Source: UMGS172 sp045648145
Lineage (GTDB): Bacteria; Bacillota; Clostridia; Oscillospirales; Acutalibacteraceae
Assembly (NCBI GenBank): GCA_045648145.1
Contig: JAZRNK010000085.1
Span: 1-6,664 of the forward strand
Direction: 5' to 3'
DNA: 6,664 nt
Every line of letters starts with the position of its first letter. Position 1 is the stretch's first letter. This document shows, piece after piece, positions 1 to 5,756 of this stretch. A program made the translations under genes and the position numbers. The notes below the pieces were generated by a model. The model had not been told where the DNA came from, did not search any database, and worked only from the letters and a program-made list of their open reading frames with translations.

Positions 1-1
1 A

Positions 2-127
2 CTTTCATTTGTAGGTGTTAAGGTTGGTAACATATTTGGCACGAAATATAAGTCAAAAGCAGAGTTTGCAGGTGGTGCAATACTTATTTTACTTGGAATA
101 AAAATATTAATTGAAGGTTTGATGTAA
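2..127 (+). CDS. mntP: Manganese efflux pump MntP, C-terminal fragment
   Basis: This is a 3' partial gene that enters from the left edge; 41 residues are visible before a TAA stop. The fragment contains GVKVGNIFGTKYKSKAEF, then a hydrophobic final helix rich in Gly, Ile and Leu (GGAILILLGIKILIEGL). This matches the end of the MntP (formerly YebN/UPF0059) family, in which a conserved G-x-x-x-G and a Lys-Ala-Glu motif precede the last transmembrane segment. Family members are inner-membrane proteins of about 190 residues that export Mn2+. The frame is the only one of the three without early stops. The gene is convergent with potD and has its own hairpin terminator directly after the stop. The Mn-responsive control region, if any, lies outside the window. 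The call rests on recognising a short C-terminal segment only. Confidence 0.82.
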   Translation, partial: LSFVGVKVGNIFGTKYKSKAEFAGGAILILLGIKILIEGLM

Positions 128-128
128 T

Positions 129-180
129 AATAACGGAGACATCCTTGTAAAGAGGGTGTCTCCGTTATTTATGTTTTATT
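129..180 (+). terminator. Rho-independent terminator of mntP
   Basis: A 16-bp stem pairs 129-144 with 154-169 (one G-U wobble, otherwise perfect) around a 9-nt loop at 145-153. It is followed by a T-rich stretch (169-180). It starts two bases after the mntP stop codon and is oriented for plus-strand transcription. The T-run is interrupted, but the stem is long and G+C-rich in its middle (CGGAGACA). Confidence 0.9.
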
Positions 181-254
181 TAATTCTATCCCTAATTTCT
201 TGCTTTTTTTGTTCTAAGTTTTTGTTATTAATATCAACATATGTTATATTTCAT

Positions 255-287
255 AAAAAAAGCAGAGCACACAAAGCTCTGCTTTTT
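255..287 (-). terminator. Rho-independent terminator of the potABCD operon
   Basis: A 12-bp perfect stem pairs 257-268 with 276-287 around a 7-nt loop (269-275). The G+C core is AGCAGAGC/GCTCTGCT. Read on the minus strand it begins right after the potD stop codon and ends in seven T (complement of 255-261). On the plus strand it also ends in five T (283-287), so it may act in both directions and shield the convergent mntP. Confidence 0.92.
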
Positions 288-288
288 G

Positions 289-1398
289 TTATTTAATTAT
301 TATTTTGTCCCAAAGTGACTCGAAGTAGGCTCTTGTTTCACTGTCAAGGTCGTGGAAATACTGTGTTTTAATTTCATCCTTATTATCAGGGTAGAGAATT
401 TTGTTATCTCTTAAAGAGTATTCCTCGTTGTTTAAAACCGCAGTATTAGGCGTTGCATAGCAGATGTATTCAGCGTTTGCAAGAGCTACCTCAGGCTCTA
501 ACATAAAGTTAATAAACATCAAAGCTGCTTCGTAGTTCTGAGAAAGCTTAGGAATACACATTGAGTCTACAAAAATGTTAGTACCTTCTTTGGGGTAAAC
601 AAATGCGAGGTCGGGGTTGACTTCAGCCATTGTCAGATAATCTCCGGCATAGTAGGGAGCGATAGCGGCGTTGCCTGCTTCCATTTTATCAAAAACCTCG
701 TCCATAACTCTGCCTTGGAGTAATGGGTTTTGCTCTAACAGCTTGTTAGCGGCAGCATCCCAATCTGCTTTGTTGGTAGTGTTGACGTCAATGCCGAGTA
801 AAAACTGTGCAATAGCAAAGGCATCGCGTGAGTTGTTAAAGCTTAAGATATTGCCTTTATAATTCTCATTCCACATAATGTCCCAACCGGCAGGTGTTTC
901 TTTTACTATCGATGTGTTGTAAATAAGACCAACCATACCGACATTGTAGGGAACGGTATATTCATTATTCTGGTCAAAATACAAATTCTTATACTCATCG
1001 GCAATATATTTGTAGTTGCTGATTTTAGAATAGTCTATCCTTTGTAAAAGGTCTTCGTTTATCATACGCTCAATCATATAATCCGAGGGTATAATGAGGT
1101 CGTAAGCAACAGCGCCGCTTTTAACCTTGGCGTACATAGCTTCGTTGCTTTCGTAGGTTACGTAATTAACGTTAATACCGGTGATTTTTTCAAAAGCGGC
1201 AACAACGTCAAGAGCGCCCTCACTACCATCAGAAATGTATTCGCCCCAGTTAAAAACGTTAAGAGTAGTACCCTCATAATCACGGGTGTAAACACCTTCT
1301 AAATGTTCAACGGTAGTGTTGCTTTTGCCACAGCTGGAGAAAACACAAAGGGTAGAAACCAAAAGCATAGAAAGGATTATTGAGAGAGTTTTTTTCAT
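289..1398 (-). CDS. potD: Spermidine/putrescine ABC transporter substrate-binding lipoprotein PotD
   Basis: This 369-residue extracytoplasmic receptor captures polyamines for the PotABC importer. Residues 1-22 are a lipoprotein signal peptide (Lys-Lys, hydrophobic core) ending in the lipobox FSSC, so Cys23 is the predicted lipid anchor on the outer face of the membrane. The mature domain is a family 1 extracellular solute-binding protein: NVFNWGEYI (47-55, with Trp51 and Tyr54 at positions that contact polyamine in PotD), YDLIIPSDYMIERM (99-112), VPYNVGMVGLIYN (149-161), SRDAFAIAQFLLG (190-202), PYYAGDY (248-254), EGTNIFVDSMCIPK (271-284, Asp278 matching the amine-binding Asp of PotD), and YATPNTA (314-320). 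It is last in the operon. Its ATG overlaps the potC stop as ATGA (1395-1398). Its Shine-Dalgarno is poor (AAGGTG about 14 nt upstream), so translation is probably coupled to potC. Which polyamine is preferred cannot be read from the sequence. Confidence 0.95.
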   Translation of the reverse strand: MKKTLSIILSMLLVSTLCVFSSCGKSNTTVEHLEGVYTRDYEGTTLNVFNWGEYISDGSEGALDVVAAFEKITGINVNYVTYESNEAMYAKVKSGAVAYDLIIPSDYMIERMINEDLLQRIDYSKISNYKYIADEYKNLYFDQNNEYTVPYNVGMVGLIYNTSIVKETPAGWDIMWNENYKGNILSFNNSRDAFAIAQFLLGIDVNTTNKADWDAAANKLLEQNPLLQGRVMDEVFDKMEAGNAAIAPYYAGDYLTMAEVNPDLAFVYPKEGTNIFVDSMCIPKLSQNYEAALMFINFMLEPEVALANAEYICYATPNTAVLNNEEYSLRDNKILYPDNKDEIKTQYFHDLDSETRAYFESLWDKIIIK

Positions 1399-2210
1399 TT
1401 TTTTATCACAGCACCTTTTTGTTTTTTATCAGATTTGCTTTGTACAACATTGAGAAGTATCATAAGCAGTAAAATTATTAGGAACATAATTGTTTCAAGC
1501 GCATAAACATCGGGTTTTAACGGCTTTTTTGCCATCGAGTAGATTACAAGCGGAAGTGTCTGGAAAGTACCATTTGTAAAATAACTGATAACAAAATCGT
1601 CGAGTGACATCGTAAATGCCATAATAAAGCCGACGATAATACCCGAAGTTATAGAAGGTAAAACTGCCTTAAAGAAAGCGCTAAAGGGTGAACAACCCAA
1701 GTCCTGCGCGGCTTCGGTTAAATGTTCATCTGCCTGTTTAAGCTTTGGCAGCACATTAAGTATAACGTAAGGCAGGTTGAAGGTTATATGCGCTATTAAA
1801 ATTGTGAAGAAGTTGACCGAGTTTATCGTGCCTAAAATTTTGCCTATAAAAACAAACATAAGCATCATTGAAATACCGGTAACAACCTCGGGATTCATAA
1901 GCGGTATATTGGTAACCGACATTACCGTACTTTTTACCCATTTACGCTTCATTTTCATAATACCGATAGCGGCAACAGTACCGAGTACGGTCGCGACTAC
2001 GGATGAAATAATTGCAAGTATCAGAGTGTTTTTCAAGGCTTCGATAAGGTCGCTGTTATATAAAAACAGTTCCTCATACCAACGGAAAGAAAAGCCTTTG
2101 AAAATAGACGTGCTTTTTGCGGAGTTAAACGAAAAGAATATCATTACCAAAATAGGAGCGTACAAAAGCAGCATCACAAGGGAAACGAATACTCTGCGAA
2201 GTGTTTTCAT
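1395..2210 (-). CDS. potC: Spermidine/putrescine ABC transporter permease PotC
   Basis: This 271-residue inner-membrane permease forms the polyamine channel with PotB. A first hydrophobic helix spans about residues 8-27. Further membrane segments lie near 61-86, 106-126, 134-154, 188-211 and 238-256. The cytoplasmic EAA loop that docks on the ATPase is clear: EAAQDLG at 166-172 followed by the conserved LP (184-185). SLDDFVISYF (202-211) is a signature of the PotC branch of this family. Length is close to the usual 255-270, with a short lysine-rich tail. The start is fixed by GGAGGTG (2218-2224 on the complementary strand) seven bases upstream of ATG. Its ATG overlaps the potB stop (ATGA, 2207-2210), and its stop overlaps the potD start in the same way. 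Confidence 0.95.
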   Translation of the reverse strand: MKTLRRVFVSLVMLLLYAPILVMIFFSFNSAKSTSIFKGFSFRWYEELFLYNSDLIEALKNTLILAIISSVVATVLGTVAAIGIMKMKRKWVKSTVMSVTNIPLMNPEVVTGISMMLMFVFIGKILGTINSVNFFTILIAHITFNLPYVILNVLPKLKQADEHLTEAAQDLGCSPFSAFFKAVLPSITSGIIVGFIMAFTMSLDDFVISYFTNGTFQTLPLVIYSMAKKPLKPDVYALETIMFLIILLLMILLNVVQSKSDKKQKGAVIKK

Positions 2211-3052
2211 ATTACAACACCTCCGCTTTCGACACCGTCATCTGAAAAACGGTTAACAACGGCAAGACTTATTAAAATAAGCACCATTAATACAAGTGAT
2301 ATGGTGGCGCCCATATTATAATTAACCTCACTTGATTTATAGAACTTATCCTCAATAACGTCACCAATCATTTTGATCATTCCGTTACTGAATTCGTAAG
2401 AAATGTAAAACGTACTGATACAGGGGACAAATACCATAGTTATACCTGAAAGTATTCCCGGAATGCTCATAGGGAAGATAACCTTTTTAATGGTTGTAAA
2501 AGCATTGCAACCAAGGTCAGATGATGCCTCTAAAAGCGAATTGTCCACTCTTGAGATAACAGAATAAATAGGCAATATCATAAATGGCAGGTAGTTATAA
2601 ACCATACCGAAAACGATAACGCCTGCGTTACCTAAAAACGACACACTTTCAAAACCTAAAGAGGTAATGAGTTTATTTAGAATACCATTGTTTTCAAGTA
2701 TCTGACGCCATGAATATGTCCTGACAATGAGGTTCATAAGCATAGGCAGCATAACAAGCAGCATAGTCATACGCTGACTTGAAATGTTCATTTTAGTCAT
2801 ACAATAGGCAAAAGGATAGCCTAAAATAAGACAAATTACGGTTGCCCAAAAAGCATAGGTTACCGAACGTCCGAAAACCGACATATATATACCGCTTGAG
2901 AAAAACTCGGTTATATTGCTAATGGTAAAAGCACCGTTAGCATCGGTAAAGGCGTAGTATACAACAAAAATAAGCGGAACAACTATGAATAGGGCAGACC
3001 ATAAGAGATAAGGTGAGTTTAACAACACCTGACTGCTTCGGCTTCTGTTCAT
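2207..3052 (-). CDS. potB: Spermidine/putrescine ABC transporter permease PotB
   Basis: This 281-residue permease is the partner of PotC. Membrane segments are visible near residues 15-35, 63-85, 95-114, 140-165, 198-219 and 248-267. The EAA loop reads LLEASSDLG (173-181), with the second Ala replaced by Ser, then the conserved Pro near IFP (192-194) and IPGI (197-200). NYLPFMILPIYS (153-164) is typical of the PotB family. The N-terminus is cytoplasmic and basic (MNRSRSS). GGAGG at 3060-3064 lies seven bases upstream of the ATG, inside the end of potA; the start overlaps the potA stop as ATGA (3049-3052), implying tight coupling. The C-terminal tail (DDGVESGGVVI) encodes the potC ribosome binding site. 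Confidence 0.95.
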   Translation of the reverse strand: MNRSRSSQVLLNSPYLLWSALFIVVPLIFVVYYAFTDANGAFTISNITEFFSSGIYMSVFGRSVTYAFWATVICLILGYPFAYCMTKMNISSQRMTMLLVMLPMLMNLIVRTYSWRQILENNGILNKLITSLGFESVSFLGNAGVIVFGMVYNYLPFMILPIYSVISRVDNSLLEASSDLGCNAFTTIKKVIFPMSIPGILSGITMVFVPCISTFYISYEFSNGMIKMIGDVIEDKFYKSSEVNYNMGATISLVLMVLILISLAVVNRFSDDGVESGGVVI

Positions 3053-4185
3053 TCTTCTGCCTCCGCTTGTGCAAGTGCACTTTCCTCATTCATTTCGTCA
3101 AGTTCTTCGCTGTACGAGCTATAGTCACCGAACATACCGGAATATTCTGACTTTTTCATAATATGTATTGCGTCCGGTTCGATATAAAGACCGACGGTTT
3201 CGCCAACGTCGTGCTTGTCGGTTGTCTGAATCATCCACTTGAAGTTGTTAATATCAACAATAATTTCATAATGAACACCGAGAAAGGTGACTGACGTGAC
3301 CATACCCTCTAACATACCCTTTATAGGAGGTACAATGTCAACGTCTTCGGGGCGGATAACAACGTCAACCTCTTCGTTTTCATCAAAGCCGCTATCTAAA
3401 CACTCAAAATCCTTGCCGTTAAGGTTAACAAGGAAGTCTTTTTTCATAATGCCGTCTACAATGTTGCTTTCACCAATAAAATCGGCTACAAAGGCATTTT
3501 TAGGTTCGTTATAAATATCGGCAGGTGTACCTATCTGTTGGATTTTGCCCTTGTCCATTACAATAACGGTATCAGACATAGAAAGAGCTTCTTCCTGGTC
3601 GTGAGTTACAAAGATAAAGGTAATACCTGTCCTTTTTTGAAGGTTTTTAAGTTCAACCTGCATATCCTTACGTAGCTTCAAGTCCAAAGCTGAAAGTGGC
3701 TCGTCAAGAAGTAAAACCTTAGGATGATTAATAATAGCGCGAGCAATGGCAACACGCTGTTGCTGACCGCCCGAAAGTGTTTCAATTCTACGCTTTTCAA
3801 GGCCTTTAAGGTTTACTAAGGAAAGCATTTCTTCAACCTTGGCAGGAATTTCAGCCTTCGGAACTTTTTTAACCTTAAGACCGAAAGCTATGTTTTCATA
3901 TACGTTAAGATGAGGGAAGAGTGCGTATCTCTGAAAAATTGTGTTGACGTTTCTTTTATGCGGAGGAACGTCGTTAATTTTTTTGCCCTCAAAAAAAACA
4001 TCTCCGCTGTCGGGTGTTTCAAAGCCTGCTATTATTCTAAGGGTTGTTGTTTTACCACAGCCCGAAGGACCTAACAGCGTGACAAATTCGCCGTTCTTGA
4101 TTGAAAGATCAATACTGTCAAGAACGACTTCACCATCATACGACATGCGGATTTCTTTTAAATCAATTAAGTTTTTTTCAACCAT
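3049..4185 (-). CDS. potA: Spermidine/putrescine ABC transporter ATP-binding protein PotA
   Basis: This 378-residue ATPase powers polyamine import as a homodimer under PotB/PotC. The nucleotide-binding domain carries Walker A GPSGCGKTT (39-47), Q-loop Gln85 in IFQRYALFPH, signature LSGGQQQR (137-144), Walker B VLLLDEP with Asp161 and catalytic Glu162, D-loop SALD (165-168) and switch His195 in VTHDQEEA. A C-terminal regulatory/TOBE-like region follows (about 235-345), including VVIRPEDV. The last ~33 residues form an acidic tail rich in Glu, Asp, Ser and Ala, ending AEAEE. The first gene of the operon, it starts at ATG 4185 with AAGGGGG (4194-4200) eight bases upstream. That ribosome binding site lies inside a predicted leader helix (see the leader entry). 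MalK-type and CysA-type ATPases share the motifs; the neighbours decide for PotA. Confidence 0.96.
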   Translation of the reverse strand: MVEKNLIDLKEIRMSYDGEVVLDSIDLSIKNGEFVTLLGPSGCGKTTTLRIIAGFETPDSGDVFFEGKKINDVPPHKRNVNTIFQRYALFPHLNVYENIAFGLKVKKVPKAEIPAKVEEMLSLVNLKGLEKRRIETLSGGQQQRVAIARAIINHPKVLLLDEPLSALDLKLRKDMQVELKNLQKRTGITFIFVTHDQEEALSMSDTVIVMDKGKIQQIGTPADIYNEPKNAFVADFIGESNIVDGIMKKDFLVNLNGKDFECLDSGFDENEEVDVVIRPEDVDIVPPIKGMLEGMVTSVTFLGVHYEIIVDINNFKWMIQTTDKHDVGETVGLYIEPDAIHIMKKSEYSGMFGDYSSYSEELDEMNEESALAQAEAEE

Positions 4186-4365
4186 TTAAGCATCCCCCTT
4201 TGCGGACTAAAAGCCGACAAAACCATACTGGCTCTGCGCGATACTGCAGCATCTCTGTTTTGTGCCCTCCGCAAAGGGTTTTTCATAGTTCTCTAAAACA
4301 TTCGTTTCGGAACTACGGCACATAACTTGATGTTGCTTACTTCAACACAGATGCAAAAACGCATT
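4186..4365 (-). promoter_or_regulatory. Long structured 5' leader of potABCD (candidate cis-regulatory RNA)
   Basis: Between the predicted start site (about 4365) and the potA ATG lie about 180 nt of potential RNA with several self-complementary pairs. In transcript order these are: TGTTG/CAACA (4343-4347 with 4331-4335); an 8-bp hairpin (4310-4317 with 4284-4291, one G-U) that continues inward as GAAAC/GTTTT around a GAAT loop; a perfect 11-bp outer helix (4268-4278 with 4196-4206); and, inside that, ACAAAAC/GTTTTGT (4257-4263 with 4217-4223) and ATGCTG/CAGTAT (4247-4252 with 4225-4230). The 3' strand of the 11-bp helix includes AAAGGG of the potA Shine-Dalgarno, so the fold would hide the ribosome binding site. 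There is no T-run, so control would be translational rather than by termination. I do not recognise the conserved cores of common riboswitches in it. The pairing is seen; a regulatory role is inferred. Confidence 0.55.
4196..4278 (-). repeat. Inverted repeat, 11-bp helix covering the potA ribosome binding site
   Basis: The arms CCCTTTGCGGA (plus strand 4196-4206) and TCCGCAAAGGG (4268-4278) are perfect reverse complements, separated by 61 bases that themselves contain nested complementary pairs. In the potA transcript the 3' arm overlaps the AAGGGGG ribosome binding site (4194-4200). The G+C-rich arms stand out from the AT-rich surroundings. Confidence 0.85.
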
Positions 4366-4371
4366 GATGTT

Positions 4372-4400
4372 ATATTATTTATTTTTTTACAAAATGTCAA
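4372..4400 (-). promoter_or_regulatory. Sigma-A/sigma-70 promoter of potABCD
   Basis: On the minus strand a perfect -35 hexamer TTGACA (4400-4395) is followed by exactly 17 bases and TAATAT (4377-4372), one mismatch from the -10 consensus. The flanks are A/T-rich, including an A-run in the spacer. The predicted start is near 4365, about 180 bases upstream of potA. This is the strongest promoter-like match noticed in the window, which suggests that any regulation acts after initiation or through a repressor. Confidence 0.85.
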
Positions 4401-4538
4401 TAGTTTTTAGCAAAATAGGCACTTCATTTTCGAAATTTATTCATTTTTAAGGAATAATTTTACATTTTTTCATTATGTAAGATAAAAAGTACTCAAAACC
4501 TTACAATATAATATTATACTTTTGTTAATCTAAAACTA
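4401..4538. other. AT-rich spacer between the divergent pot and ruv promoters
   Basis: This stretch holds no open reading frame with coding character and no strong hairpin. It is very rich in A and T. The only structure noted is a short inverted repeat, TTACAT (4460-4465) and ATGTAA (4475-4480) with a 9-base gap, about 60 bases upstream of the pot -35. It could be an operator but is also easily expected by chance in such sequence. Confidence 0.5.
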
Positions 4539-4567
4539 TTGCCTTTTCAAGACAGTTGTGATATACT
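4539..4567 (+). promoter_or_regulatory. Sigma-A/sigma-70 promoter of ruvCAB
   Basis: TTGCCT (4539-4544), a 17-base spacer, then TATACT (4562-4567). Each hexamer is close to consensus and the spacing is optimal. The predicted start is about 4574, leaving a leader of about 48 nt before ruvC. A short inverted repeat ACAGT (4552-4556) / ACTGT (4565-4569) overlaps the -10. No Gram-positive LexA box of the GAAC-N4-GTTC kind was found here, so SOS control is not supported by the visible sequence. Confidence 0.75.
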
Positions 4568-4609
4568 GTAACAGTAAATGTATTGTGGGTTTTTATGTAA
4601 ATTTATAAA

Positions 4610-4616
4610 GAGGTGA
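4610..4616 (+). promoter_or_regulatory. Ribosome binding site deciding the ruvC start
   Basis: GAGGTGA is complementary to the 16S 3' end and lies five bases upstream of TTG 4622. The in-frame GTG at 4613-4615 is part of this motif itself and so cannot be the start served by it. This supports a TTG start giving MYILGIDPG, which matches the usual RuvC N-terminus. The same GAGGTGA precedes ruvA (5124-5130) and ruvB (5747-5753). Confidence 0.85.
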
Positions 4617-4621
4617 GTTGT

Positions 4622-5125
4622 TTGTATATTTTAGGAATCGACCCCGGTTATGCCATTGTCGGTTACGGTGTTGTAAAGTATGAAGCAAACAAATTCACCA
4701 CTGTTACCTACGGTGCTGTTACCACACCAGCAAAGATGCCTTTTGTTGAAAGATTGGATAAAATTTACAGCGATTTAACTACCATTTTAAAAACCTATAA
4801 AATAGATGCTATGAGCATTGAAAAACTGTTTTTTAACACAAACTCAAAAACTGCTATCGACGTTGCGCAGGCAAGAGGTGTTATTGTGTTGGCGGCTCAA
4901 AGAAGTGGTGTTCCTGTTTTTGAATATACACCGTTGCAGGTCAAACAGTCGGTCACCGGCTACGGCAGGGCTGAGAAAAAACAGATTATGGAAATGACGC
5001 GTGTTATGCTGGGACTTAAAACCGTTCCCAAGCCTGACGATACGGCCGACGCGTTGGCTTTGGCTATTTGTCACGCGCATTGTTCCGGCTCACTTATGGG
5101 CAGGTTAAGCTATAACATTAAATGA
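4622..5125 (+). CDS. ruvC: Crossover junction endodeoxyribonuclease RuvC
   Basis: This 167-residue Holliday junction resolvase cuts two opposing strands of four-way junctions in recombination repair, using Mg2+. It has an RNase H-like fold. The acidic catalytic set is visible: Asp7 in LGIDPG, Glu67 in SIEKLFF, and Asp140 and Asp143 in DDTADALA, matching the D-E-D-D tetrad of the family. FFNTNSKTA (70-78), VAQARGV (81-87), YTPLQVKQSVTGYGRAEKKQI (102-122) and the C-terminal AICHAH are all standard. Length is normal (160-175). The start is TTG at 4622, chosen from the ribosome binding site and the family N-terminus; an upstream in-frame GTG at 4613 would add MSC and overlaps the ribosome binding site. 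It is the first gene of the ruvCAB operon; its TGA stop overlaps the ruvA ribosome binding site. Confidence 0.96.
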   Translation: MYILGIDPGYAIVGYGVVKYEANKFTTVTYGAVTTPAKMPFVERLDKIYSDLTTILKTYKIDAMSIEKLFFNTNSKTAIDVAQARGVIVLAAQRSGVPVFEYTPLQVKQSVTGYGRAEKKQIMEMTRVMLGLKTVPKPDDTADALALAICHAHCSGSLMGRLSYNIK

Positions 5126-5136
5126 GGTGAAGTTAA

Positions 5137-5745
5137 GTGATATATTCTTTAAACGGTATTTTAATTTATTCCGATAATACTGCCGCAGTTGTTGAATGCG
5201 GTGGTGTTGGTTATAAGTTTTTAGCTTCGCAAAAAACACTTTCAAAGTTGCCCACTAAAGGCTCTAACGTTTTTGTTTATACTTATATGAATGTTAAAGA
5301 GGATGCGGTTGATTTATACGGATTTGCTGATACTGACGAGCTTGAGGCTTTTAAGCTTGTGACCTCAGTAAACGGAGTTGGCCCTAAAATTGGAATTGCT
5401 CTTCTTTCGGATTTTACTCCCGATAAGTTATATTTATTTATTTCTACGGGGGATGCCAGGTCGTTGACAAGCGCTTCTGGTGTTGGTCTTAAGCTTGCAC
5501 AGAGGATTGTGCTTGAGCTTAAAGATAAGGTTTCGTCTTCTGTGGTTAGTTTAGATGGGACGTCTAATAACGTTTCGTCTTCAGCCTTTACCGATGGTTC
5601 TTCGCCGAAAGATGCTGTTGCCGCGCTCATACAATTTGGTTACAGTCATAGCGAGGCAACCTCTGCCGTTGCTAAATGTGACCTTTCAAAGTCAACAGAG
5701 GATATTATCAAGCAGGCTTTATGTTTGCTTTCTACAATTTATTAA
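5137..5745 (+). CDS. ruvA: Holliday junction branch migration protein RuvA
   Basis: This 202-residue protein forms tetramers that hold the Holliday junction open and square and recruit RuvB. An N-terminal OB-fold domain (about 1-62) begins MIYSLNGILIY, with GGVGY at 22-26. Two helix-hairpin-helix DNA-binding motifs follow: SVNGVGPKIG (77-86) and ASGVGLKLAQRI (113-124). A flexible linker of about 25 residues, rich in Ser, Thr and Asn (about 132-154), leads to the C-terminal RuvB-binding domain (about 155-202, DAVAALIQFGYSHSEA). Length is usual. The start codon is GTG, six bases after GAGGTGA, and the resulting N-terminus agrees with the family. It lies 11 bases after ruvC and 11 bases before ruvB in one operon. 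Confidence 0.96.
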   Translation: MIYSLNGILIYSDNTAAVVECGGVGYKFLASQKTLSKLPTKGSNVFVYTYMNVKEDAVDLYGFADTDELEAFKLVTSVNGVGPKIGIALLSDFTPDKLYLFISTGDARSLTSASGVGLKLAQRIVLELKDKVSSSVVSLDGTSNNVSSSAFTDGSSPKDAVAALIQFGYSHSEATSAVAKCDLSKSTEDIIKQALCLLSTIY

Positions 5746-5756
5746 CGAGGTGAAAT

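Noticed and set aside
170..254. Possible small gene or RNA between mntP and potD terminators
   Set aside because: It is AT-rich with no ribosome binding site plus start combination, no hairpin and no promoter pair that stood out.
1777..2256. Plus-strand 159-codon open frame opposite potC
   Set aside because: It is antisense to a clearly conserved permease gene; its hydrophobic composition mirrors the membrane-segment codons of potC, and there is no ribosome binding site or promoter.
4101..4325. Plus-strand 74-codon open frame across the potA start and leader
   Set aside because: It is antisense to potA and the leader, has no ribosome binding site, and shows no recognisable domain. Its openness follows from the opposite-strand sequence.
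4186..4365. Known riboswitch class in the potA leader
   Set aside because: I compared it from memory with the conserved cores of TPP, SAM-I, lysine, cobalamin, THF, fluoride, guanidine and Mn (yybP-ykoY) riboswitches and saw no match; naming a class would be unsupported.
4501..4620. LexA/SOS box upstream of ruvCAB
   Set aside because: No GAAC-N4-GTTC or similar palindrome was seen near the promoter; the GTTC/GAAC pair at 4288-4313 is the arms of a leader hairpin with an 18-base gap, on the pot side.
4613..4621. GTG start for ruvC adding Met-Ser-Cys
   Set aside because: The GTG lies within the GAGGTGA ribosome binding site and has no site of its own; TTG 4622 gives the family-typical N-terminus.
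5283..5630. Minus-strand 115-codon open frame opposite ruvA
   Set aside because: It is a shadow of ruvA with low-complexity Ser/Thr-rich translation and no initiation signals.
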